A DNA stretch of 64,000 nucleotides from Gyrodactylus bullatarudis (taxonomy: Eukaryota; Platyhelminthes; Monogenea; Gyrodactylidea; Gyrodactylidae), in the NCBI GenBank assembly GCA_012064415.1, contig SSNU01000244.1, positions 1 through 64,000 on the forward strand, read 5' to 3'. Shown here one piece after another: positions 33,701 to 48,700 of the stretch. The position numbers and the translations under genes were made by a program. Position 1 is the first letter of the stretch, and each line of letters begins with the position of its first letter. The notes under the pieces were generated by a model. That model did no database searches and was not told where the DNA came from. It worked only from the letters and a program-made list of their open reading frames with translations.

Positions 33701-36700
33701 TTGATCATGAACGTTGGAAAAGTAGATATTTGGCGCATTTTCGAGACTCAAAATATAGCCTAATTTTGAATTATTTTTCTTCTTAACAACTTATTGGCTC
33801 ATTTCATAATGGTATTCAAAAAATTAATTATACAGTTCACTCAATGATATTTTCCATTTTTGTAGAGAATTTTCTGCTGATTTCAGTTATGTGATTCTTA
33901 AAAAATTCTTCAATGGAGTTTTCGAATTATTCGAAAAAATAGAAATCCCGACTTGTAGTGCTTTGCCTTTTAATAGAGAAAAACATGTATGAGGTAGAAG
34001 TGAGTCATTTCAAATGACATCATCTTGTTCTGGAATAGATTCTTAACCTTTGAGAAGTGGGAAACTTTCCGTTGGGTCTTCTAGTTTCTGAGCTATTTAT
34101 TTATTTCAAAAATCCTCAACTTCAACTGATTTTATGTCCATTTAAGCTCCTTGTAGGAAAGAAATTTACCTCAATTAGGATACCAGAAGTCCTTGAAGAA
34201 TCAAAAGCGTAAAAACCTTTTCGACAATTATGCTTCTTTAAAATATTTTCATTGAAAAATTTCTATTTTTCAACAGCTAAAAATCAGCATAAAGATAACT
34301 GTCGTAGTAATTCATCAATAAAATTAATCTACAACTTCATCTTTATTCTGATTTTTAGGGGTTAGTAAAAATAGTAAATTCTCACCTTCATGTCAACTAG
34401 CTTTATGTTACATTTAGGTTTTCCCTCATAGTCAAGTCATCATGATCAAGATTTTCTCATTTTCCATTGGTTATATAGCTAAAATTGTGGAGTATACCAA
34501 TCTTCCACCCAGTCCAATAATGAGCAATAACCGATCAGGCACTCTTTGCTCAAAGAATCCAAGTAAGAGATTCCCTGCCAACTCCTCTGCATCCATATAT
34601 ATCTCCCCTATGCATGATCATTCTTCTCACTTTTACTCGTGTCTCTTGGAAATTTCTTTTCTCTCTCTCTTACTTAATCTTTCTTAATTTCTTAAAGGCT
34701 AGGCTATATTACACATGCAAACAAATGACCACCAGGTGCATTCTTCTCCCTTTTACTCTTAATTGAAATTCTTCCTCAATTATTCAAGAACTTGATGCTC
34801 TATTAATACTATCAACTAAATTTGACGATTTCAGGGTTTAATAAAAAAATTATCGTTTTGCATACATTAGAATTGTCTGAATAATGTTGGCTCATTAATT
34901 AAAAATGTCTCTCTTGTCAGATTTGTTCTCTATAGGGTGTTTATTTAAAGTCGGATATTCTTATTTATTACGCAGGTTTCAACAACATCAAGATTAAAAC
35001 TATCTACTCACTAGTAGATGTGAAATTCAATTGAAAATCGACCTTCTTATAAGGGATCAAAATAATCCTTTTTACATAAAATTCCTATTAAAATCTCACT
35101 TAGATTTGTTTTATATAAATTGTGATCGGTTATCCTATCGTCTCTATAGGGTTAATATGTAGACAAAAGCTATACTTTTTCAAAGATACTTTATTAAGAG
35201 GACACATTATCCCAGATAATAAACACACTCTTGATTATTTCTCTTCTGATTCTTCTCCCCCCCCCCCTGCAATAACAACCACATTCTCAATGCATAAATA
35301 CATAATTATGTACATACAATCATCATTGTATTTATTTATATTGTCTTTCCCCTTCTTTTGCTGTACTCCACATATCAAATTTATAATCAATTTATTGCAT
35401 GTCAGAGAATCATTTCTGATCGTGAAAAAGAGATTTATCTCAAAAATAACAAACAGCTTGCCCTCCTTGTACTTCTCCATCTATCTTGCTTCCTCTCCCT
35501 ATATATATTTATTCATCCAAACTATAGTTTAACAAATCCAGCTTGATTTTATACATACATTTATTTATTACACTTGTTTTAATTACTTCTGATAATAACG
35601 GAGCAATCTTAAATATTAATTCATCCATCAGTCTATTGATTTTTCCCGAAAATCTTTTCTTATCCGGTTTCTTTGTTGGTTATATAACTTTTAATCAAAA
35701 TATGATTCCGGATCAATTTGTAAGTTTCTACATTCCTCGAGTAGCGCTATTTTTATTAAAATATGTCAACCAGAAGCATACACACACATAACAAGGTAGA
35801 TATAAATTGGGTTTCATTCTATACTCATAGCAGAGTTTCTTATCCTTAACTGCTACCATCTCCGCTTTCTCTGACTGGATAAACTGGTAGAATTAATCGC
35901 TCACTCACTATACAAGAACAGTCACACATTGCGCCTTGTCATGTATGCATGTCGATATACATTACTATATTAATACATTCAAATGCATCTAATATTTATA
36001 TATATACTGTATTTAATTTGAGAATAATTATTAAAACTTTCATTTCCCCTCATTTTTTAGGAGATGAATTCCAAATGGACATGTCTTACAACGAGAAAAT
36101 GACCAAATCTATTACCACCGTCTCGCCAAGTGATCTAAGAATCGTACGTACACTGTCTCTCTGTCTATAGTCACTTGAGTTATGACTATAAAATATAATT
36201 TTTATTTAGGATAACAACACTGTTAACAATATCCTATCAACCGATACAAATGAATGGGCAATTGAGGCCACTAGCAACCTTGATGTTGAACGTAAACCAA
36301 TTGAAAGTTGGTGAGTAGTTAATATAACATGATCTCTCATCGGCATCTTGCCCATCCTTTTACTTATTCACTAATAAATAATGAGATAATTCTTATTTTA
36401 AGGAACTATTTGATAAAAATTGAGTACAATTTATTCCATTTCACCTATAGTTTCTATGGTCCCAAGTAAGAGGAAATGTATACTTCCTCATCAAAGTTAT
36501 AAATGCAGACTTTTTTTGATGAAAAATCCCTGGATTGTAATAGCATTATAGAAAATTTGAATCTAGTTTTTATCCAAGTATAAACTTGTTTCTAATGCAC
36601 GTTTATAATGCCTCGATATTGTATAACCAGTTTCTTTTTCAACCTCAACACAAACACCTCTTAAAAGGGGACTATTTCAATTGAGACATTTTATGATGTT

Positions 36701-39700
36701 GTGGTTAATCTCATTCATCTTCATCCTCTTCTTTACTAGGCGTGATAACTTGAATCTACAAGAAAAGAAAATTATTAATTTCACTGCTGGAAAGAATTCG
36801 TAAGATTTGTATATTTTTTTGTAAATTGAAAAAATTAATCGGTCTTTTAACGATTCATTTAACCATTTAAATGTTTTACAATCATAAATGTATTAATGAG
36901 AATGTAAACAAGTTTCACTAAATTTCGACAAACCATTATGTCCTTCTAATTCCATGGAATTTACTACAAAAATTTGCTTGTCAATGTCTCTATTATGCAT
37001 TTGTACATTCAATATTGCTATGATTCAGGATAGATTTAATCAGTTTTGGCTTTTGGTTCCTTTCAGTGTCACTTGCTAACAAAACTTCTAACATGAAATA
37101 ATTTCTTTCCTAACTTTCGATAACTATCCCATAATTGTAAAGAGTATCTCCTTTCCACTTGAAAGATATCTTTTTTTTCTATAAATACACTTCTGATATA
37201 AATCGCCAACATATATGAAGTGGGAAGGATGTATTTTCCATCTCTTGTCTGTCTGTCTGTCTACTCATCAATATTTCTCTGATCTATCCATCTAATTCAA
37301 AATTATTCATGAATTAATGAGGGGAAAACTGAAAATTTCCCCCTTAAACTTCAACACTATGATTTGTCCACTACTATACACACACAGAATGACAAAAACT
37401 TCCTCTCATACTGGGAGAAGAGGCAAGAAAGTAATTCAGATTAAATTTTGTATAACTGAAAAAATTGATTTTTGTGTCAAATTCTCCTCTTCCTTTAACC
37501 CCCTCCCCGCCACGTTCATTAAAGAAATTTGGAGAAAAATCAAACTTTTTATACGATAATAATCGACTAATGTTTAATACAATAACCTTTCTTACCAAAT
37601 CTATTTCTTTTCCAATTGGTTCATTTCAATGATCATTATTATTATTGCTATTATTTTGTGGGGTTTGAAATGCTCTCCTTTTATTCTGGAATGATTAGCT
37701 GGTGTTATGCACTGCATTTTGATCTTATTCATGTATTACATTCCTATTTTGGTTGCTTAATATTGAAATTTTATGATCTAGAATGAATGATTAATGTCTA
37801 ATTATCAAGTTTATCTGTGTAGAATTTTGAATTTATTCAGTTTATCTCACAAGATTTGATTTTCTTCCAACTTATCATTCCCCGCTTCCCCGCCTCACAA
37901 CTATAGATCTTGGTCTTTTTGACCTTATACAAGTTTAATAATATCAAGTTTTTTACTCTCTCAAGCATTAAAGGTCAATATCGACCAAAAAATAAAGATA
38001 AAAAAATCAAAGATTGTGCTTCCACTGAATATATTCACAAAATTTCACAGATTACACAATTAATTTTTATTGAAATAATCATTCAACTTTTATTCTAGCT
38101 TCTTGGCCAGCTTCCTAGTAGATGCTCGTGGATGTCTCCTTCAAGCCCAGAGATATCCTCTCTTGAGAATATTCATTCCACCTAATGCAGTAACTGGTCC
38201 GACTAGGATCCTTATGCGCCTTAATAGGATCCCCGTTGCAATGCCCCAACTGAACGATGGTGACGGACTAGGCTGCAGGTAAGATATCCACTCAAATTAA
38301 TCTCGTGTAACATACTGTAAAGTATTACGAATTTGTTTCCCTTTCCTCAATTAGAATCATTGAAATGAGTCCTGTGGGAATCAAGTTCAATTCGCCAGTT
38401 CTCTTTGAAATTCCCTACAATGCAGACATTGAGAGTAAAGATCGTGAATTGATTGTCTTGCGCAGTGAAAACGGTTCCTCCTGGAAGGAGCAAACGGTAG
38501 ATCCTTCCAATCATGCCATCCAACAGTCATTGGGCGTTTATTTCGGTAAGTCTTTGATTATTGATTACCCTTTTATTTCGATAGATTAGTCTGATGACTC
38601 CTCTCTTTCTCCTTACCCCCAAATCAGCCATCCCCCATGTTTCTTCTTGTGAAATTCTTTCAAATGTTATTATTATTTTCATCTGCACTGCAGATAGAAA
38701 ACACACCTTGATTTATGCGTTTATATGTACATGGTAGTCTATAAATACTATACTAGAGAAACACAGAGTATTTGAGGGGGTAAAGAAGAATATAGCGATT
38801 ACGAATGACTCATCCCCTCCAATAATAATAATAATGAACTACATTGGATTATGGATTTTTCATATTCATATGTTATTTCTTCAAATCTATCTGAAAGAGG
38901 GAAAGAGAGGAATTACATTGAACGGAAAGATACTGAATTTTATGTTGTTTTTGTTGTCTCTAATTTTTTTCATACATATTGATTTTCCCAATTAGAAAAT
39001 GTTCTGCCAAAGGAAGAACTGAAGAATAATAGAGTCCATCGAATTCTTACCCATGATATTCCACAGTACTTTGCCATCATTACGAGAATTAAACAAGATC
39101 TTGTTCTCATTGGACCCGATGGGGGTTTCATTCATTCCACAGTAGTACCAGCTGTACGTTCAGAATTTCCATCAGGTGCCTTACACAAGAGGATTCGCGT
39201 TGGTCTCCAAGCTCAAGCTGTTGATCCAGAATTAGTGTCGAAAATTGCTGGAGATCGTGTCTCTGTCAGCCCCATCGTGACAATTGAGCCCAGAAGAAGA
39301 AAATTCCATAAACCTATCGTCCTAACAATACCCCTACCAAAGACCATTATCGACATTGTCCAACAAAAGGGTAAAAAAATAAACCTAAATGAAATCTCAT
39401 CGCTGCGTTTGTTGTGCTCAATTTCTGGTGGGACAGCTCCGGCATTTTGGGAAGATATCACTGGAAGTACCATGTTGAACTTGGTGAAGAATTGTGCCCA
39501 ATTCACTACCACAGTCTCTGCTAGGTAAATACATAATTTTATTTTTTTTTATGCATTTTAATAATGATTAAATTCTTTTCCACCCTAGATTATGGCTCTT
39601 TGATTGTCCCAATATTCCTGAGGTCACTGAAATCGCAACAAAGATTTATCGTGAAGCTACTGCAGTGCCTTATATTGGACGTATGGCCATCTATGGTCGT

Positions 39701-42700
39701 AGATCTAACAAGGAAGAAGCTCAACTTCGCTGCATTATGCTGACTGATGATAACATTGACAAGACATTGGAGTGCCAGGAGGGCTTCCATCTTATTACAA
39801 CCAGTCCTGAAACTAGAGTCCTCCAGAATCACACCTACTGGCTAGAGACATCTGGCAACCTGATTCCCTTCACAAAGGCCACTGAACAATTAAGTATCGG
39901 GGTCAGAGCATTTGAGGAGAATCGTCTTAACCTTGGTGTTAGACTCAAGAGTTGTCAAGAGCCAGCCAGGGGTAAATTTGCCTTTGTTCAATCTCCCACT
40001 TGGCATGGTACACTCCCTGCGTAAGTTGTTTTTCCATCACTCTAGAATAATAACAGAATTTTTATAAATAAAAAATATCAATTTTGCAATTTATCACAAG
40101 ATTATCCAGGCAACAAAAGACGCTATTAATTTTTATGCTTTGTAATCGATTGGTTAAATAATCATAATCTTTTACCTGGCTGGGATTATTAACTTGAAAC
40201 CAATCAATTTGCTATCTATAGTAAGAATGGTCTATGACAGAGGACTGTAATTCATAAAAACATTTAATTACATAGAATACAGTGTATTTCAGTGACTGTC
40301 AAGTATTCCATTTGATAAGAACGAGTATATAAATTCAAGCAAGAATGATTTTCTATTCTTTTGTGTTAGATTTGTTCCTCTTGTCTATAGAGATTATTGA
40401 TTCATCAACAAGACTACACCTACTCCTCTTCAATTCAGGTCAAATAGAGACAATCTCACAACCTTGATTTGAATTAAACTTCTTGATTCTGTAGGATAAA
40501 TTTTGAATGATTTTAGAAAATGACAGAAAATTTTTCTACGGATCAAGTATCGTTTTTCATATTGTTATTCAATTAAGTAGATTAATATTTGATATTTCTC
40601 TGTATTACAACATCATAAATTTCTAGAAAGTCAGTAATCAACCACAGGAATTGCTGTCTTGAGTCCATATTATTAGGTTGCGAGAAAAGTAATGGGACTA
40701 AATATGAATTAAGCATATATGTATTGATATTTTATATACATTTCAACATGAACATTCAATGAAAATAGTTTCCTGAAGAGTTGAGGCATTTTTCCCAACG
40801 AATTGGCAGTTGTTGGAAACCATCTGCATAGAATTCTTCAGGTTTTGAAGCAAAATAGTCTTCAAGTCCAATTTTTACCCTTTAGGAAATGTTGTAATGA
40901 CCTGAAAAGGTGATAATCAGATGGAGCAAGATCCGGACTATACGGTGGGTGGTCAATGAGATCAAAGTTCTCTTCAAAAAATTTTTAACTTCTTTTCCCA
41001 GATGAGGTCTGGCATTGTCTTGAAGAAAAGTTATTCTGCCAAATCATGGGTAGTTTTGTCTAAGTTTAAGCACCATCTCTTTCAAGTAAGACAAATAATG
41101 CTCAGCATTGACCGTTTTACCATTATCCAAGAGCTCAAAGTGCACAATTCCTTTCACTGTCCAGAAGACGGTCAACATCACCTTCTTGGCGAATCGATTT
41201 TGGGTAGGCCGAGTGACATGATCTCCTACTCTCTTCCATGACCTTTTCCGACTCTGATCACTCAAATAAATCCACTTTTCATCACTGGTAACAATGTTCT
41301 TCAGAAAATTTTCGTACTGAATCCTGTGGAGTAGCCTTTTGACTGCTTCAACTCGACGCTTTTTTTGAGAATCATTGAGCTCGTGTGGCACAAACTCATC
41401 ATATGAGTTTACGAAATTCTCCTCGCGTAAAACTCGACAAACTGAGTGGTCGGACACATTCAATTGAGCAGAAAGAGCTCTAGAAGATAGATGGCAATCT
41501 GATTCGATAGCAGCAACGATTTCATCACGATTGATCTCTGAAGGACGACCTGACCTTGCTTCATCTTCAAAATCCAATTTTCCATTTTTGAATGCGGAAT
41601 GCCATCTCCAAAAACAGAATTGAGCCTTTTGAAGGTATCTGCTGGTCCAGTTCCAGAGCAAAACTCGTCTGCAATAATCTTACGAAAATCTTTGGTATCG
41701 AAAATATCTGCTATGCTTATGCTTTTAAAATTGTATAATGTTTAATATACATTTTGAAAAAGCTTGAAAAATAAGCTTTCGAATGATGCCTATTTTGTTT
41801 AAACTTGGTTCAGTTTTGAGGGAGAAAATTTTAGTTGAAGTCAAAATCCCAATATTTTTCTCGCAACCTAATATTATTTAATCTCTTGAAAAATGAAATT
41901 AAGAGTTTGATAAATACTATTCTTTGAGATATTAATTGTCCTTTATTGAATTCCAAAAACATGAATCATCCATAATATGAGCAACAATAAAAAATTATCA
42001 ATATTATCAAAAATATAGGCCTCTATGTTTAAAATGATTGATTCCTGTAATTTTATTGTACTAACAACTTTGACAGGAGCTTATTCTTAAATGAGTTTCG
42101 CAAAATTCTGCCTTTTAGACTAACGTAGATAAAGATGGAGAGTCAAAGTCGTATTGTCAAGAGAAGAAGATAAGAATATCGATATTTTCTCCCTAGTTAT
42201 GCTATGTTTCCCTTGTTTACCTCTGGTAAATATACTTTTCTAATCAACAATAACCAAAACTTTACTACCACTCAATCTCCTCCACCATTAAATAATAATC
42301 TGACTTCCATCAGTGATAATGGCAATAGCAAGAATTTTTCCTGATACTCTATTTATAGTTTGTATTTCTTTTATTCTTTTGCTTGCTTTCTTTCTTTCCA
42401 AAACAATCTATTTTTAAAGTACAGTGAATTCTTCGCTCTCTCATTTTCTCTTTTTACATGTTAAAATTAATTTCCCCCCATGATTTCTCCCAGAATAGGG
42501 GGAAACATTTTCTCTTTCACACAAATTACTCAATCACAACGATTTGAAGGAAGAAAATAACACGTATTTTATGATTCCAAGAAGGATTTAACAAACTGAT
42601 ACACCAATTACATATATGGATTTAGTACACTTAGTACGATAATAGAAATACCTCAGTCAGTTTAACCTTACCGAGGAGACCAATTGAGAAAAAGATTCAA

Positions 42701-45700
42701 AATTTATACGAAACGATTCTAAATGAGAAAGTCGGTTTTCTAATGAATTTCCCATCTACTAACAAGTAGATGAAAAACCAAATTTTACTAATACATTGGT
42801 TATTTTATCCAAGTTTAGATATCTATTTGAGATTTGTTTCGTGTGAATTATGAAATAGATGATTAAATTTCCGACCTTGAATAATCTCCCTATGGAGAGA
42901 ATCTCCCGAAAGGGTCAAAGTTTATTCATGATCGAAAATGGGTAATTTTGTAAAAGAAATTTATCAAGGAATCAAAAAACAAGCTTACCCCAAGACTAAG
43001 AATCAGCAGAGCAACTTTACACTTGGATAGAAGAATTAGCATTTCGGCAACTGGATTAATTTCTTCCAACGTACCGGTCATATTTACATGTTTCTTGAGA
43101 ACAAACTATTACTTATTCTATCGATAAATTTCGCGTTTCAATCTATTCAACTGCAGAAAATTTTATTTCTTTTTTCCCATTTAACATGATCATGTTAAAT
43201 ATGCAGATCACGAGACACTCAATTTTATGGTTTATATTTCTACTTCCTGCTTAAATAGAATGTAATCAATACTTTGTTTAGTTCCCAGAGAGATGGAAAC
43301 CTGGAGAAGCCAATTACAATCATTGATGTTAGCCTACCCGAGGTTGGAATGCAACCCAAAGTTCCTTTCAGTACAGAGAGTTCTCCCAAAATATCCCAGC
43401 AAATGAACAAAACCATTCTTTCCAGTCAATCAACGACAAATGACAACAAAGATCAAGGTGAGTTTCTTTCCCCATAAATAATTTTATTCCTTCTTCTCGT
43501 GTATAAATAATAATAACTATCACGGGTTCAAATCAATTCTCTTTACATTCTCCTAGAAGAAGAAGATGTTGTCTGTTGTCTTAAGCTTAGTTTCCCAAAT
43601 ATGCACATACACACGTAAACTATCTCTCTCTCACTCCTCTGCGTAAAAGTATACGTTACATTTGCTTAGCTTTCCCTGTATTGACAAAACCTTGGTGTCC
43701 AATGGTAAAATTTGCCTAGCCAATAAAAATACTTCATCTCTGTGTGTTTGTTAATTTTCAACTCGGTAATTTCATTGATATATAAATAAAAACACGAAAA
43801 TTTTTCAACTAATTAATCTCCTTCGTCATCACATAATAATAAATAACTACCAAAGGAATACCTTATGGAATAATACCTTGTTTTTTGTCGACCTTTTTTA
43901 AAACATGTGTTGTCGTATGTTTAAACATCTTTATGAACTAGTCTACGGTGAAGAGATCATAATAATTGCCACTTTGCGTAAGTATTATTATTGCTTATAT
44001 TATACATAACCCTAATAATATTTGTATTTATATATATATATTTTATAAAAACAAATTATCATTCCTATGAACAGTCTCCATTACTCTATACATTTCACTC
44101 GTATTTATAGTTTTTTGTCCTCTCATTTCTTGATAACATATCCTAATGTCGTGAGAATAGAAACATATTCATCTAAATTCTTTTGTGTTCCAACTGTTTC
44201 TGAGATAATTTGAATTGAAAAAATTCATCATGATTAATTACTTTTCTCTTCTGCCCATCTGCAAGAAGCTTATCATTGATGATGACTTTTCCAACTTTCT
44301 CTCTTTTCTTCTTGTTTTTGTTTTCACCATATAATCTTCAAACTTTTCGAGATTTACTGTCTCTAGTTGGTCACTTTTTAGCTCTAAAACAAAGCTAGTT
44401 CTTGAATCTCTTCACTGCTTTCTACAAAATGAAATTATTGAGAAAAAAATCTTATTATTCATTTAATCTTTCACCTTCCCAGTTTTTATTCGATTTATAT
44501 TTTCACTGTGTAATTAATATTTAGTAGTATGTATTTGAATACGACATATTCCACAAAAATTTATCCTGAATTATTTAAAAACAATTACTTTTATATATTC
44601 GTAAACTAATACACACGATACAAACAGAATATACACCAGAGTTTGTTTGATTTTCTTTTGTAAACTCGATCCACAATCTTTTTATCTCATTTTGTGTCTG
44701 TGCGTGTGTAACATTATCTGTGTATTATTTGTACTTGTTTTTAATCGGAATACCATCCGTACTTAGTTTTTAAATTTTTCCTCCATTTAGTTACTCAATA
44801 GTAACTCTATCTATAGTAACTCCTTTGAGCCTTTGTCACTTGATTACAACTAATAATCCTGGTTTCGATAACCTTTCTTTCCAGTTCAATTATTTCTAAC
44901 ATATCATTGGAGAAGAGATTGCAAATCAGACAATCTCATACCTCTTATGTACAAATGCAAAGTGAAATTTTTATAAAATGATAGGCTTAATTCCTGAACT
45001 GAGGGGCTATCTAGGTTAAATTCAAAGAGAAGCTAATCTATAAAAATCTCAGAATGTTCTCTAATGTGAAACTGGTTGCAACTTGAAAAAATGCAAATTA
45101 TGAAAGAACTTGGCTAATTTAAAAAAATGAATTATTTTATCTAAAATTCCTGAGAGGTTAGGCATTCTTTCCCATCAATATATTCAATTCATCAATTGGT
45201 TCGAGGATTTGGTTTTGTTCTAGATTTTAATTTCAACCTTCACCCATACAATTATCATATGGGAAATTCTCAATTTTTCTTCTTTCTATTTCCATTCGGT
45301 ATTTGTAGTGATCCTTGATTTTTAATACATTTACAATCAATATTTATTTTCTCTTCCTTGTTCTCTACTAGTTTTCTAAAAATTTCTCACGATTTTTATT
45401 TCAGAATTTACTACAAATATTCTTAATACTGATCAAATCTCCCCTTCAACGAACATTTTCAGTGTGCTATTAGTAAATGACACTGATCGGAACAGGTTAT
45501 AGAGATTTAACAGAATTTCGCGCTGATTCCAAATATACTAATTTCAATATATGTTTCCCGACAAAATTAAGAGATAATAGCCCTATAAGTTTTTTTGAAA
45601 TTTTTTTTGTCATGGTATTTTCAATGGGTTCTAATTTCACTTCACAGTGAAATTAAATATATTACAAGATAGTAGATGAAGAATAATAAGAAAAATAGCA

Positions 45701-48700
45701 AAAAAGTTATAAGACTTTAAAGCTTAAGAATCAATAAAAAATGTTAATTTTTTTGTAACTAAATTTCGCTTAAAATTCGAATAAAATTTTGTGCAGGCTT
45801 ATGATTCCTGATTAAAGCATTTGCAGAGAATAAGTAATTTCTCAGCGATGTAATAATCATTAGCACACGTAATTTTATAACTTGTGTATTAGAATTTTTA
45901 AGTGGTCGATTTGAACCCTCAAAACATGCTTTTTCGATGGAGTTTGACTCCGTTTACAAGAAAAAAGGGGGATCACTAGACAAAAATTAAAAAAATTACA
46001 CAAAATTGTCATGTTTTTGGGGTCAAATTGACTTTTGATCACAGTGTCTATAGTAATTTTTCATCTCTCAACTGTGAAGAGGTTCTATCAATTTAGGTTT
46101 GACAAATCGAATACTCCCCTCCATAACAAAAGTATTTTTGCTGCTACTATGAGGAATGACAATTTATAATGTATAAAAATTCAATTACAAATACACTCTA
46201 TCACATGTTATGTGCAATATATTTCCATTATTTTTGTATTCTGATGAATTATGGGTAATACAACACTCCAAACATGTTGCCTAATCTACAGGCAAGAGAT
46301 TTTTCATTCCGTTTCACTTTTAAAATCAATTTATCTTAAAAAAAGGGGTGGTTAAGGCTTACTTATCCACTTTTTCTCCAACCAATCGATAATGAAATGG
46401 GAAAAATTACAATTTTTCAATCACAATCTGATCTCTATCCAACTGTGTGAATTCTTTTGAATTGAAAATAATTTTAGTTAATGAATCTAAAATTGGTTGA
46501 TGTAGGAAGTTATGAATTTTGCAATAATCTCATTTTTTCAACGAGAATTCGAACATGTTAAAGATTTTTTGGAATCTCAATAATGTTGCAGACTTTTACT
46601 AAATTTTTGAATGAAAAATATGGTAATTTTTTCACATTTTCATTTGGTGTCAAAATCTCATTTGAACTTTGAACTGAAAATTCTTTATTGATTTGGAAGT
46701 AAGAGTGTGGTCAAAAGAAGTTTATCAGGATCAGAATTAAACAAGAAAGCTGAACATCACTGTCAAACTTCCGACCAAAGTCCACCATTTTGACTTGTTG
46801 AATTTTCATTGATTTTCAAGAAGTGAAAATGATCAACGATAACGAGGTTATGCATTAGAATAGATTAAACATGACTGATTTACTTGTTTGACTCTGATGC
46901 TGAAGAATTTCTTTTGACCACCCTCGAATCTATAAAAAACGGGTTCTTGGTGCCAGATCGAAATTTTGAAAATTACCATATTTTTCATAAAAAAATTTTT
47001 TTTATTCAAATGGTAAAAGCAGGCAACATGAGTAGGATTCCAAAAAAATCTATTCTTGATGAGATTTCTGTAAAATTCATACATTCGCAACTTCATAAAT
47101 TAATAACAATTAGTTTTAGATCAGAGCATTTTATTAAAAGGAAAAGTCTGTCATTAATAATTACTATAATGACTCATTTCTCGTCATTGGTTGTCAATGT
47201 AGTTGAGTGAAAATCATACTTTTGTTATCTTCCAAATTTGATCTCATCCATATATTTCAATACTACAGTCCTCCCCCTTCAAAGTGACAACCTCTCAAAA
47301 ACTTGATTGATGGTTTTAATTACCATCTAGCCGAGTTGTCATCATCTCCTTTGTTTTAAGCCGAAAAAAACCATTTCTATCACATCCAACTGGATCGATT
47401 TTTTTTCTCTTATCAAAATAAATTTCACTATTCCAAGAAGAAGAAGAAGGATGAAAACTATTCTTGTTATTATCTTATCCACATCCGAATAGAAATAATC
47501 AGGAGATATTAGTAATTTTAATATTTCCAAGAAAAAGTAATAAATTTTAAAAGGATCTTGCCAACTATAGGATTCTTTTCATCTAAAACCATAGTATATA
47601 TATAATACTGTCTTGCCTTTCCCATCTCTCTCTCTCTCATTCTCCTTAGATGTGTACGAATAAGAAATTATCGAATTATCCCTCGTCAAGAAAAATGTAA
47701 TTCTGAAAGCATTGATGTGGGGAAATTCTCTATTCCCTCCCATCTCAAATGTCATTAATTCATTCTCCATTCATAAATAACTCTTAAAAATTTTGTATCT
47801 ACTTTGAAGTAGTCATCTGGTAGAAATAAAAAGAAAACATTCCAGTATATTTTATAACTGTTTGTAAAACTGAATTGTTCTAAAAAACTTCTAATGATCT
47901 TCCACATGATACCCGGTATGACTACTATAAATGTACATTACTTTTATTTTAGCTAACGACATTGCCAAAACAGATTTAGACTTGAAAACTATCGCTGACA
48001 ACATAAAGAATGATTGGGAAAGAGTGGGCAAGAGTTTGGGCGTCGATACCACTCAAATTGCCAAGAAACACGAAAACAATGATTATAATGCTGCCTATGC
48101 AACTCTTGAAGAATGGAAGAGGTTAAATCCCTCAGCTACAGGTTAGTAAGCATTAATCTATCATTTTCGAATTACTCGAATGTAATCATAGCATTAGACC
48201 AAATATAGTTTCAAGATAGAGATAACTATATATATATTTTAAACTGTAACTCCATAAAATAACCTGTTGCTCGTTAAGGAAAAGTGAGTATTTATTTTTG
48301 GAAATGATTCTTCTCCTAATTAAAAATTCAAAGAATTCCAAATAATCACATTAGTTTTTTTATTTATATAACATGAATGAACTCTAAAGTAGTAATTTAT
48401 TTTTTTTTAATAGGAAATCAACTCCAGAGTAGTTTACAAAAACTGGGTCTTGAAACTGTTATCAAGTCATCAATCAAGGACGCTGCCCTTGTGAAGAATG
48501 AAAAAGACCTCAATATCGCACTAAAAGAATTACAACCAGAATGTAAGCATTTATCACTTTTACAGCATACATACACATTTTGTGACATGAAACAACCTTT
48601 TGTTTCCATTATAGTTATCCAAGATATTCAACTAAGTCCTAGTGTGAAGCATTCAAAGGTAGACAAGAGAGAGAGTGAAGAACTTGCACCGACTGTTGTA

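Noticed and set aside
35122..36170. Several hydrophobic plus-strand frames in ankyrin intron 13
   Set aside because: AT-rich intronic sequence with pyrimidine bias produces Ile/Phe/Leu/Ser-rich frames; only 36061-36143 has splice signals and joins in frame.
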